Below are positions 8,615 through 16,797 of a stretch of 64,000 nt of DNA, in pieces. Source of the stretch: Candidatus Sulfurimonas marisnigri (lineage in GTDB: Bacteria; Campylobacterota; Campylobacteria; Campylobacterales; Sulfurimonadaceae); contig NZ_CP054493.1 of NCBI RefSeq assembly GCF_015265475.1, forward strand, positions 1,984,001 through 2,048,000. The letters run 5' to 3'. The notes under the pieces were generated by a model. That model saw nothing but the letters and a program-made list of their open reading frames with translations, did not search any database and was not told the origin of the DNA. Each line of letters begins with the position of its first letter. The first letter of the stretch is position 1. Both the position numbers and the translations under genes were made by a program.

Positions 8615-10156
8615 TTATTTGTTTATAGAATCTTCTATGGCATTTCCAACAATCAAATCAGATTTGGCGCGAGCCAGTGCATAATCATTTTGACAACGGT
8701 AAAAATCAGCCTCTGTAAGTGCTTCAAATAGCTGAGACTCAATAACATCTTTTGTTTCAACCATATCTTCTTGGTAGGCTCTTGTATTTAAATCTCTGTT
8801 TTCTTTTGCTACTTCCACTGCATCTACTAAAACTTTATATTTATTATAGGTACTTTGCATCTCTAAGTAGGCTTGTTTGATTTGAAGAGCCAAGCCATCT
8901 TGTAAAAGTATCTCTTGTTCTTGCATTTTTAGTTTTTCTAGTCTGCTCTGTTGCACTTGGTTTGTTGTGCGCATACCGTTAAAGAGTGACCACTGCACAC
9001 CTACTCCTATGCTCCAAGAGTTTTTGTTCGTATCATTAATGACACCATACTCGTAGTCATTATACATGTGTTGGGCACTTGCTACAAACGCAACCTGTGG
9101 GAGATAACCACTTTGTGCTTCGTCAATTTTTGCATCTTGAACTTTAATAGCTAGCTTTAAAGTTTTATAATCTGGATTAAACTCATACGCTTTTTGAACC
9201 ATCATCTTCATAGACTTATCCATAACTGGTGCCGGGAGTTTGTCATCTGTTGCATCTATCTCTTTCTCCCATGAGTAGCCCATTGCATTTGCTAGAGCAG
9301 CCTTAGCCATAACCACTTTAGATTTAATGTCTTCATAAAAAACTTCTATCATATTTACACTCATCTTTGAACGTAAATAGTCTGTTTTTTTCACTTTCAT
9401 TGAGCCGCCTTGATACAACTGTGAAGTTAAATCACGAGTAAAGCTCATTCTCTCTAAAGTATCTGAGGCTAGTTTTTCAACTCGCTTAGCTAAAACAACC
9501 CCGTAGTAGTACTTTTTTACATCATATATAACTTGGTTACGAGTACGCACTACTCCCTCTTGTGAAATTGCTTTGCCTATTTTTGCTTGCTCCGTAATAG
9601 CTGTGATTTTTCCACCCGTGTAAAGAGGCAACATAAAATCAATCTGGCTCATAACCGTGTCACGCCCCATCATCTGAACTTCCATGTCTATTGGAAGACT
9701 TCCTTGATCTGGTATAGCTGCTGCTGCAGCTGAGAATTGTGTGCCAGTAGTAGTAGCACTAGCAGCAATAGCATTTAAAGTTCCCTGAGTAGCAAGATCT
9801 AGTGTCCCAGAGTCAGCAGATACAGCTCCAGCGGTAGCACCTAAAGTCGTGTATGCTCCACCAAGACCACTATATAAGTTTTTTATTCCAGTATTGTCAA
9901 CCGTTGCAAGCCCTCTCATCTCAAAAGTGGGTGCTTCATCAAGTCTCATAGCAGTTACACTTACATCTAAAGTTGGGTAATGTGCACTCATAGCTTGATT
10001 ATAAAGAGTGTCAGCTATCTTTAAAGAAATGTCCGATACCCTCAACTGCTTGTTGTTTTCAAGAGCGATAGCTATAGCTTCATCAAGTGTCACACTTTGT
10101 GCGTATAGCGAAGTTGCCAGGACTACTGAAAGTAGTAAAGTTTGTTTTTTTATCAT
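8615..10156 (-). CDS. TolC-family outer membrane channel protein
   Basis: A 513-residue TolC-like outer membrane factor with a signal peptide (ATSLYAQS) and the repeated long-helix architecture of the OEP family. It begins SVTLDEAIAIALENN and later has LYTGGKITA and WSLFNGMRTTNQV, which are typical repeat motifs. An insert rich in Ala, Gly and Thr lies at about residues 75-165. No inner-membrane pump or adaptor gene is adjacent. Its place between PhnD-like genes is unusual: the channel is either borrowed by a distant pump or serves this sensory module. Confidence 0.88.
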   Translation of the reverse strand: MIKKQTLLLSVVLATSLYAQSVTLDEAIAIALENNKQLRVSDISLKIADTLYNQAMSAHYPTLDVSVTAMRLDEAPTFEMRGLATVDNTGIKNLYSGLGGAYTTLGATAGAVSADSGTLDLATQGTLNAIAASATTTGTQFSAAAAAIPDQGSLPIDMEVQMMGRDTVMSQIDFMLPLYTGGKITAITEQAKIGKAISQEGVVRTRNQVIYDVKKYYYGVVLAKRVEKLASDTLERMSFTRDLTSQLYQGGSMKVKKTDYLRSKMSVNMIEVFYEDIKSKVVMAKAALANAMGYSWEKEIDATDDKLPAPVMDKSMKMMVQKAYEFNPDYKTLKLAIKVQDAKIDEAQSGYLPQVAFVASAQHMYNDYEYGVINDTNKNSWSIGVGVQWSLFNGMRTTNQVQQSRLEKLKMQEQEILLQDGLALQIKQAYLEMQSTYNKYKVLVDAVEVAKENRDLNTRAYQEDMVETKDVIESQLFEALTEADFYRCQNDYALARAKSDLIVGNAIEDSINK

Positions 10157-11005
10157 CTATTTTCCTTTTTTGTTAAGATGGTTTGTTTTGTCGTAAAGCT
10201 CCTGAAATGGCTTCAAGTCTTCTAATTTTGAATCTGAGATCATCTCAGTTTTATATAATGTTAAAAGCTGTCTCCCTCTTTTAGTTTTGTGTATATTTTT
10301 CGCTCCATTACTTATCAATTTTTTTGTATTTTCGTTCATAGATTTACTCAAAAAACCAAATGTCGTAGCTTGTAAATTTGTAATTTCTATAATTTTTAGT
10401 TTTTGTCCAATCTGGGGATTTAACTCTGTTGCAAGAGCGTAAGACTTATTTGTGCTCACAGCAGCCTTCACTTTGCCAAAAAATAGTTTTAATAGTGCTC
10501 TTTGACGGCTTGGATATGTCTCAAACTTTGTAGTGAGATTTTCTAGTTTTTCCTTGATTTTATACTCTATATAAAGCTTAGCTGCTTCATCATATTCTTG
10601 AATGGATATAGATTTACCTTCCAAATCACTTAGAGTATTGATGCCACTCTCTTTATTTACTACAACGACAAAAGTCTCTTTTTCACCATTTAAAAAAGCT
10701 TGAGCAAAACCATCTGAGAGCTTAGATAAATCAAAATATTTTACAAAGACCAGACCAAAAGCAGCTACATAATCAAGCTTGCCATCTGCAAAATCTTGTG
10801 CCATATGTGCTGGGTTTTCATATATTGTGGTACTCGTATCTAAATTTATCTCTTTTGCAATCTCTTTTAACCAAACATCCGTAGCTATTGTCATATCTTT
10901 TATATTTACATCATTTACGGAACTAGCGTCTGAGCCTACATGAAGTGTATCTGCAGGTAAGAGTACAAAAAAACAAAAGAGTGAAATTAATATAACTTTT
11001 ATCAT
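10157..11005 (-). CDS. PhnD-like periplasmic binding protein (second of the cluster)
   Basis: A 282-residue secreted binding protein with an N-terminal hydrophobic signal (FCFFVLLPADT). The fold is that of the PhnD family: IATDVWLKEIAKE, then a ligand-lobe segment LDYVAAFGLVFVKYFDLSKL, GEKETFVVVVNKESGI, and LLKLFFGKVKAAVSTN. It is closely related to the next gene upstream and overlaps its stop by 4 bases; it directly abuts the TolC-like gene. The ligand is not identifiable from sequence. Confidence 0.83.
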   Translation of the reverse strand: MIKVILISLFCFFVLLPADTLHVGSDASSVNDVNIKDMTIATDVWLKEIAKEINLDTSTTIYENPAHMAQDFADGKLDYVAAFGLVFVKYFDLSKLSDGFAQAFLNGEKETFVVVVNKESGINTLSDLEGKSISIQEYDEAAKLYIEYKIKEKLENLTTKFETYPSRQRALLKLFFGKVKAAVSTNKSYALATELNPQIGQKLKIIEITNLQATTFGFLSKSMNENTKKLISNGAKNIHKTKRGRQLLTLYKTEMISDSKLEDLKPFQELYDKTNHLNKKGK

Positions 11006-11847
11006 TTGCTCTCCTGTCTAAGAATAAAAGATTTTTCGTAAAGATCTTTTATAGGTTTCAAATCTTCAAGTTTAGTTTCTACAATGATTTGCGATTTGTA
11101 TAACATCAAAAGTTGTTTGCCACGCTCATCATTTCCAAGTCCTTTTGATACGCTAGTCAAAGTAGTTTTCATTTTAGCATCTATACCTTTTCTAAAAAAT
11201 CCAAAGCTTGTTGCTTGTAATTGCGTGTAATCAATTATTTTTAGTTTTTTTTCAACTTGAGGGTTAAGTTCTTTCATAAGATCAAATGACTTATTTGTGG
11301 CTATTACCGCATCAACTTTTCCAAAAAATAACTTAAGCAAGGCTCTTTGACGACTTGCAATAGGAACTAACTTAATCTCTTTTGTTTGAAAAGTTTCATA
11401 CATTTTACTTTGTATATAAAGCTTTGCTATCTCATCGTTTTCATCTAAACCTATTTTTCTATCTTTTAGTCCACTCCATGATTCAATACCGCTTTTTTTG
11501 TTAACAATCAGCACAAAAGTTTCTTTTTCACCATTTAAAAAACCAGAACCAAACCCATCCTCGAGTTTTGAGAGGTCAAAATACTTTATAAAGTTCAAGC
11601 CAAAACCTGTTATAAAATCCAATTTGCCTGCATTTATATCAGCCGCCATCTCTGACATGTCATCATAATATTTGAAATCAAGTTTGTACCCAGTCCCCTT
11701 GGTAATCTCTTTTAACCAAACATCGCTAGCTATAATCATATCTTTTTTACTAAATTTGCTCATAGCACTTGAATCATACGCAATATGATAAGTTGTTGCT
11801 AATAAATTGCTAAATAGCAATAAGATAAAAGCTATCAGTCGTATCAT
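11002..11847 (-). CDS. PhnD-like periplasmic binding protein (first of the cluster)
   Basis: A 281-residue secreted protein with a signal peptide (ILLLFSNLLATTYH). It is a clear paralogue of the downstream gene, sharing IASDVWLKEITKG, GEKETFVLIVNKKSGIES, SRQRALLKLFFGKVDA and a C-terminal KLEDLKPIKDLYEKS. The pair looks like a tandem duplication. It lies 27 bases after the GGDEF regulator gene, so it is part of the same transcription unit. Confidence 0.83.
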   Translation of the reverse strand: MIRLIAFILLLFSNLLATTYHIAYDSSAMSKFSKKDMIIASDVWLKEITKGTGYKLDFKYYDDMSEMAADINAGKLDFITGFGLNFIKYFDLSKLEDGFGSGFLNGEKETFVLIVNKKSGIESWSGLKDRKIGLDENDEIAKLYIQSKMYETFQTKEIKLVPIASRQRALLKLFFGKVDAVIATNKSFDLMKELNPQVEKKLKIIDYTQLQATSFGFFRKGIDAKMKTTLTSVSKGLGNDERGKQLLMLYKSQIIVETKLEDLKPIKDLYEKSFILRQESK

Positions 11848-11874
11848 AATGTAGCCTTTTCCTAAAGTATAATT

Positions 11875-13644
11875 TTATTGATGTACAATGCTATCTTTTG
11901 TACTATTTTTAGCTTTATACATAAGGTTGTCCGCTCTTCTTATAAGTGTATCCCAATCATCTTTACCATCAAACGCAACAACACCAAAACTTGCTGTTAC
12001 AATTATCTCATTATCTAGTTTTATCTCCCTAAATGCGCCACGAAGTTTTTCTGCCATGATTACCGCACCATGACAATCATTTTCAGGCAATATCACTAAA
12101 AATTCTTCGCCACCCCAACGAACTCCTACATCTGAAGAACGTTTATTAGCTCGTATACAGCTTGCGACTTCTACTAAAACTTTATCACCAATGTCATGCC
12201 CATATTTGTCATTTATTTTTTTAAAATCATCAATATCAAGATAGATGAGTGCCAATGTCCTACCATATCTCTTTGCTCGTTCAAGCTCATCTTTTAAAAA
12301 TTCTTTTCCCTTGTGTCGGTTAGCACACAGAGTAAGAGAGTCTGTTGTAGCTTGCGTGTGTAGTACTTTTAGTAACTCTTCTTTTTCTTCTATGTTCGCT
12401 ATAGCTTGCAAACCAAAGGCTATCGTCTCTGATATATGACTAAAAAGTTCTAACTCATCTTTTTGGAAAGTATGTTTTTTCTTAAATGTTAAAGTAATCA
12501 CACCTATCAATTCATTGCTTGGTTTAAGTACTATTGGAATAGAGACTATTGACTCTATACCCTCTTGCACAAAAATTTTCTTCAAAGGAAATTCCTCTAG
12601 TTTTTCAATATCATCAACAATAATCATCTTTTTTTCACTTATAGCTCTACATGTAGGACAACCACCTGTTGAATTAATCTCAAATACTTCACCCATAACT
12701 TGAACAACATCTATTTTCTCATGAAGAGATTGTGAAGCAACTTTTAGTTTATTCTCTTGCTTCAATAAAGCTATAAAAGCAAATTTAAATTCAACATTTT
12801 CTATAAAAGCATTGCAAACATCTTGTAGAAATTTCTCTTTACTAAACGCATTAACAATAGCACTAATAACCAATACATGAGTACTAACAAGCGACTTAAG
12901 ATACCTCTCGTTTGATAACAATTGGTTTACATCATCTTGTAAATTTATAAGGATATTAAGATTTTTTAACTCACAATGCGTTTTTATAAATTTACCATTT
13001 TCATCATAACTTGATGTTCCATTTAAAATAACGTCAACATAAGTATCATCTTTTTTCTTGAGAAAAAAACGAAGATTATCTACACGTCCATACTGTTTTA
13101 AATGCGAAAAATTACCTTCAAATTGTTTCATGGACTCTTTGCTGATAAAGTCAGCAAAATTTTTCCCAATGACTTCTTCTTTTGTAAAGCCAAGGTAGTC
13201 CAGCCACGCTTGGTTAACATCTAGTATATCTCCATCTTTATCAAGCGATTGGTAGAGTGTTTGATAATTAAGTCTAGAAGATATTTCTCTAACACTCAAG
13301 AGAAATTCTTTTAGATTTAATGGCTTGAGTAAATATTTACTTATTCCCAGATTAATAGCTTGAAGAAGATGCTGTGTTTCATTAAAAGCTGTTATAACTA
13401 TAACGAAGACATCTTTGTTTATTTTTTTGATATTTTCAATCATTTCAATACCATTCATAATAGGCATCTGAATATCTGTAACAACTATATCTGGCCCGTG
13501 TTCTTTGAACATAGCCAAACCCTCTTTCCCATTAAAAGCTATATATAATTGATCTGTAAATTGCTTCAAGAAGTATGACACTTCTTCATTTGCATTTATA
13601 TCGTCTTCAACATACAAAATTTTAATATTTTTAATGTCTAACAT
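11875..13644 (-). CDS. Response regulator with REC, PAS, GAF and GGDEF domains (diguanylate cyclase)
   Basis: A c-di-GMP synthase-type regulator of about 589 residues. Order: REC (ILYVEDD; acceptor in VVTDIQMPIMNG), PAS, GAF (containing GGCPTCRAIS), GGDEF. The active motif is GGEEF near residue 510, and an inhibitory RSSD I-site lies five residues before it. An upstream TTG at 13713 in the same frame would add 23 residues, but the ATG at 13644 puts the start directly before the REC domain (MLDIKNIKILYVEDD). It is the first gene of the operon that ends with the HD-GYP protein, so one operon encodes synthesis and breakdown of c-di-GMP. Confidence 0.9.
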   Translation of the reverse strand: MLDIKNIKILYVEDDINANEEVSYFLKQFTDQLYIAFNGKEGLAMFKEHGPDIVVTDIQMPIMNGIEMIENIKKINKDVFVIVITAFNETQHLLQAINLGISKYLLKPLNLKEFLLSVREISSRLNYQTLYQSLDKDGDILDVNQAWLDYLGFTKEEVIGKNFADFISKESMKQFEGNFSHLKQYGRVDNLRFFLKKKDDTYVDVILNGTSSYDENGKFIKTHCELKNLNILINLQDDVNQLLSNERYLKSLVSTHVLVISAIVNAFSKEKFLQDVCNAFIENVEFKFAFIALLKQENKLKVASQSLHEKIDVVQVMGEVFEINSTGGCPTCRAISEKKMIIVDDIEKLEEFPLKKIFVQEGIESIVSIPIVLKPSNELIGVITLTFKKKHTFQKDELELFSHISETIAFGLQAIANIEEKEELLKVLHTQATTDSLTLCANRHKGKEFLKDELERAKRYGRTLALIYLDIDDFKKINDKYGHDIGDKVLVEVASCIRANKRSSDVGVRWGGEEFLVILPENDCHGAVIMAEKLRGAFREIKLDNEIIVTASFGVVAFDGKDDWDTLIRRADNLMYKAKNSTKDSIVHQ

Positions 13645-13890
13645 ATAATTATAAAACCTTTCATCATCTTGCTGTTTTATATAACTAAACTCTTTGCTTG
13701 AGTTTGAAAGCAAAAAATTAAACTTATCACATTATGTTTTTTAATATTATTAATTGTATCTAATGAATTATTAATAGTATATAAAACAACAGCTTGGTTT
13801 AATTGTAGCTGGTATATTAAGGCATGAATCAATAAAAGGAGAAAAACAATCATAGTCGAGCAAGGTTAGAAGTCGTAATTTTGTTATAAA

Positions 13891-13922
13891 ATCTATAAAT
13901 CTATAAATCTATAAATCTATAG
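13891..13922. repeat. Short tandem repeat, about 4 units of 8 bases
   Basis: Units of ATCTATAA repeat three times, followed by ATCTATAG. The array overlaps the stop codon and last residues of the DUF2237 gene on the minus strand. As the unit is not a multiple of three, copy-number change would alter the C-terminus. Confidence 0.85.
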
Positions 13923-14295
13923 CAAGTTTTTTTAAGGTCTCCAAGTCAACCAACTGTAGTATGGCCTGATGAGTAGCGTGTATAAATATCTGTGGAGCGT
14001 TTCCGTCTTTTACTGCTTGAGCGAAACGAAGTCCCGATAGGCACCAGCTCTGACCAGGTTTTACTCCAGGGAAGTTGTACTGAGGCATGGGGGTCGAGAG
14101 GTCGTTCCCAGTGCGTTTTGAGTATTCCAAAAACTCTTTACTTGCATAAATGCAAACGGCATGCATTCCTTGATTATCTGGAGTTACTTGACAAGTTCCA
14201 TTTCTTTTAAAGCCAGTAAGAGGGTCTAAACTACATGGCTCCAGGAACTCTCCCAAGACGTTTACTTCTTCAAATACAAACTGAGTTTTTGGCAT
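13909..14295 (-). CDS. DUF2237 family protein
   Basis: A 128-residue cytoplasmic protein that matches the DUF2237 family along its whole length: NVLGEFLEPCSLDPLTGFKR, GNDLSTPMPQYNFPG, KPGQSWCLSGLRFAQA and IFIHATHQAIL. The function is unknown. Conserved cysteines and histidines are in place. The stop lies inside an 8-base tandem repeat. It is divergent from the globin gene, with about 250 bases between their starts. Confidence 0.85.
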   Translation of the reverse strand: MPKTQFVFEEVNVLGEFLEPCSLDPLTGFKRNGTCQVTPDNQGMHAVCIYASKEFLEYSKRTGNDLSTPMPQYNFPGVKPGQSWCLSGLRFAQAVKDGNAPQIFIHATHQAILQLVDLETLKKLAIDL

Positions 14296-14546
14296 AAATA
14301 CTACCTCATAATTTTTAAAGGATTGTACCTTATATTTTAGAAGATTATTTTTGAACTAAAAATTAATCTTAAAGCTTAAAAAAGCGCTAATTTTGAATAC
14401 TACCTTCTCACTTATTTAGACTATTATCCAAACTTAAAAAATAAATTTAATTGATTTTTCAGGCCATCATTGATTAAAGTATGTACTATATTTCTATCAT
14501 TAGAAGTGCAACTATTAAGGGATTAAAGAACAAAGAGGAAGACAAA

Positions 14547-14978
14547 ATGGGTTTATCACAAAGTACAATTGCAATAGTAAAAGCAACTGCCGCTTCTGCA
14601 GCTGCTAATGCAGAAGCAATAACAACACGTATGTATGAAATTTTATTTGAAACACATCCTGAGACAAAAGAATTTTTTAAAGATGCAGATCCTGACCAAC
14701 ATAAAAAACTTGCTGGAGCTGTTTGTGTCTATGCAGCAAATATCGACAACTTAGGAGCTCTCTCTAAAGCAGTAGAAAAAATGGCAAAAACGCATGTCCT
14801 TGTAAAAGTTCAACCTGAGCACTATCCTATTGTAGGTATTTCACTACTTAGTGCGGTTAAAGATGTTCTTGGTGATGCAGCTACAGATGAAGTTCTCGAA
14901 GCTTGGAAAGAGGCATACTTCTTTTTGGCAGATATTTTAATCGCACACGAAAAAGAGCTTTACAAACAACAGATTTAG
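14547..14978 (+). CDS. Single-domain haemoglobin
   Basis: A 143-residue single-domain globin of the Cgb/Vgb type. The predicted proximal haem histidine is H92 in PEHYPIVG, and Y30 (RMYEILFETHP) fits the B10 position. No reductase domain is present, so it resembles Campylobacter Cgb, which protects against nitric oxide. The start at 14547 (MGLSQS) has AGAGGA upstream; a longer frame opens at 14481 but adds residues not typical of globins. NO detoxification would suit a nitrate-respiring bacterium (inference). Confidence 0.9.
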   Translation: MGLSQSTIAIVKATAASAAANAEAITTRMYEILFETHPETKEFFKDADPDQHKKLAGAVCVYAANIDNLGALSKAVEKMAKTHVLVKVQPEHYPIVGISLLSAVKDVLGDAATDEVLEAWKEAYFFLADILIAHEKELYKQQI

Positions 14979-15104
14979 TTCAAGACCTCATAACTAGCAT
15001 AAAGGATAAAACTAGTCCAAGATAGTTCTGATATTTGAGTTTGAAATTCATTAGTTAATTCATGGTTTTGTTCTAGAAAGTCCGATAAGAGATTTATATA
15101 TTAC

Positions 15105-15473
15105 TTATTTTAATTTCCAGTGAGTCTTAATTCCACATTTTTTACATTCTGGTATGAGTTCATTTTTCTTAACATGTATCTCGCATCCACATTTGACACA
15201 TTTTAAATCAGCATCAATAATTGCTTTTGTTCCAATTAGAAATTCTACTTTCATAGCAGTTGCAGTATATGTTGTTACCCCATATGGTACTAAATAAGTG
15301 AGACCTAGCTTTATAAAATTTAGATTTGCAATATCCAATGTAACTAGAGTTTCTCCTTGATTTATCAGGTTTAGAATTGTTCCAACAATGAGTGAAACTT
15401 TTAAAGCTCTATTTATCACATTTGGAGATATTACTATCTCACCATATATTTTAAAATACTTCATTTTAATCAT
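15105..15473 (-). CDS. NrtS-like nitrate/nitrite transporter with a C-terminal zinc ribbon
   Basis: A 122-residue protein. Residues 20-75 match the small NrtS family (RALKVSLIVGTILNLINQG, then LTYLVPYGVTTYTA), two membrane helices known from cyanobacterial and other nitrate/nitrite transporters. After them comes a four-cysteine ribbon: CVKCGC, later CKKCG. The ribbon is an addition to the usual short NrtS protein. The globin gene is the nearest neighbour, which hints at nitrogen-oxide metabolism. The family call is by pattern recognition only. Confidence 0.6.
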   Translation of the reverse strand: MIKMKYFKIYGEIVISPNVINRALKVSLIVGTILNLINQGETLVTLDIANLNFIKLGLTYLVPYGVTTYTATAMKVEFLIGTKAIIDADLKCVKCGCEIHVKKNELIPECKKCGIKTHWKLK

Positions 15474-15495
15474 TATATCTATCTCTTATTTATAA

Positions 15496-15605
15496 AAATT
15501 TATCTAAATTATCCATAAAGATTGTTGCCAATTTTGGGTCAAAATGTTTGCCGCTTTAATTAATATATTGTGACTCGTTTAACATGATTTCCAGTCTCTT
15601 TATAG
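15496..15605 (-). pseudogene. Relic of an HD-GYP domain gene
   Basis: Read on the minus strand, about 15571-15604 encodes ETGNHVKRVT, the first HD-GYP signature. Shortly after, in another frame, comes KHFDPKLATIFMDNLDKFL and a stop, the last signature. The intact protein at 4109 has the matching ETGLHVKRVA and SHFDPKLVELFF about 170 residues apart. The middle is therefore deleted here. The rest of 15480-15740 holds no gene I can recognise. Confidence 0.75.
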
Positions 15606-15739
15606 AAATTGCTCTTTTTTATTCTCATCTATGACTCAGTGTGTTTCATATTATAACTGTGTTTTTCAAACATAAACAACAACCCTCATATTTTTTTTCT
15701 ACTTACTAAAGAGTATATCGTCATCTTTCTCATCAACTT

Positions 15740-15770
15740 ACAGCTTTTAGCTATAATTTCCCAATGAAAA
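15740..15770 (+). repeat. uvrB promoter/start fragment (scar E)
   Basis: Thirty-one bases almost match the promoter and start of functional uvrB (46199 onward): an AGCTATAATTTC -10 region, then CCAATGAAAAA. Two one-base indels separate them. Homology stops after the first codons, exactly where the DUF4282-like unit begins (15771). The same unit boundary follows another uvrB fragment at 35473. Confidence 0.75.
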
Positions 15771-15798
15771 ATATAATAAACATAAGCACTCACTCATA

Positions 15799-16107
15799 AT
15801 GGATTTTCTTACTTTTAAAAGCTTTATTAGTATTGAGGCTTTAATAATATTTTATTATATAGGGGCACTTATATTGCCTATTGGTATATGGCTCTTACTT
15901 CTTTGGCTTGTACGAAAATATAAACTATTAAACACTTCATATGAAAAAGGGAAAGAAGTAATATGGAAATTGTTAAATAGAGAACAGAAAATTAAGTTTG
16001 TAGCAATTTTTGTGATTTTATTTCTGTTTATGCAACTATTTTGGCGAATGTTTTTTGAGTTTTTAATTGCTTACATGCAGATAAGGGATGCGTTATTACT
16101 CACTTAA
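15799..16107 (+). CDS. Small DUF4282-like membrane protein (intact copy)
   Basis: A 102-residue protein with two membrane helices (about 15-38 and 70-95) separated by a charged segment KYKLLNTSYEKGKEVIWKLL. The opening MDFLTFKSFISIEALIIFYY resembles DUF4282 proteins; the function is unknown. A near-identical, frameshifted copy lies at 35501-35792. Homology between the two units starts at about 15771 and ends at about 16118, so the duplicated unit holds just this gene. Its left edge meets a uvrB promoter fragment. Confidence 0.65.
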   Translation: MDFLTFKSFISIEALIIFYYIGALILPIGIWLLLLWLVRKYKLLNTSYEKGKEVIWKLLNREQKIKFVAIFVILFLFMQLFWRMFFEFLIAYMQIRDALLLT

Positions 16108-16139
16108 CTATGAGAAGAAACACCCTCCTAAAACCTTAT

Positions 16140-16475
16140 TTAGTCCTCATGTGTTGGTGAAGTGTAGTCGAATGCGAATTTCATTTTTCTACCAATTTCC
16201 TCATCCACTTCATCTATAATCTTCTCAGTTTCATTTTCAACATCACTTATGAACTTATTTTTTTCTTTTTCTTTTTCAAATGAATTAATCTTGTAAGCTT
16301 TTTCCGGTTTATATGCCTCGAAAAATTTTTCGAGTGTATCTTCCCAAACTAAAGTAACTTCTCGATTAATCTGCTCTTCCACATCTTCTCCGGGTAGTGA
16401 ATAATTAAAAACTATAACATCTTCATAGGTAATTACTTCGTACTTATCACTCATATGCATAAACCTTTCACACAA
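16140..16475 (-). CDS. Hypothetical acidic protein, possibly frameshifted at its start
   Basis: I do not recognise this protein. It is acidic and probably soluble, with a Glu/Lys-rich C-terminal half. An in-frame ATG (MSDKYEV) lies at 16454. The same frame stays open and protein-like upstream to about 16560 (KNYKKAYKIHTVGQDGRDYQ) but has no start there. A good ribosome site (AGGAG) and ATG occur at 16567 in a different frame. Either a small indel broke a gene of about 140 residues, or a 38-codon leader ORF ends (ATGA overlap) at the MSDKYEV start. Confidence 0.5.
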   Translation of the reverse strand: MCERFMHMSDKYEVITYEDVIVFNYSLPGEDVEEQINREVTLVWEDTLEKFFEAYKPEKAYKINSFEKEKEKNKFISDVENETEKIIDEVDEEIGRKMKFAFDYTSPTHED

Positions 16476-16677
16476 CCCAAAATAAATTTTGGATTGATAA
16501 TCTCTCCCATCTTGTCCAACTGTATGAATTTTATAGGCTTTTTTATAGTTCTTAAATATTGTTTCATTTTGATTCTCCTAAAATAATTATAACATTTAAA
16601 TAGAAAACTATAATTAATTTTCTACACTATATATCGGATTAGTTTTGTTGGTATAATGTCAGTATATCCCACCACCT

Positions 16678-16686
16678 CCCCCCCCC
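16678..16686. repeat. C9 homopolymer tract
   Basis: Nine C residues in the 320-base stretch between the gene ending at 16140 (start near 16475) and the kinase at 16798. Apart from the possible 5' extension described for the 16140 gene, I see no other coding signal in the stretch. Long G/C tracts are rare in this AT-rich sequence; a second C9 lies at 42094. Confidence 0.8.
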
Positions 16687-16797
16687 TCTCATTATAGTTC
16701 AACAAGAAAGAAGTTGTTTTTTGTTAATATTACATAAATTATATTTTATACTTATAGATATTTATATATTTCATAATTACAAAGGCAAAATCGAATA

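Noticed and set aside
13891-13922. Repeat considered as CRISPR.
   Set aside because: Units are 8 bases with no spacers, and no cas genes are in the window.
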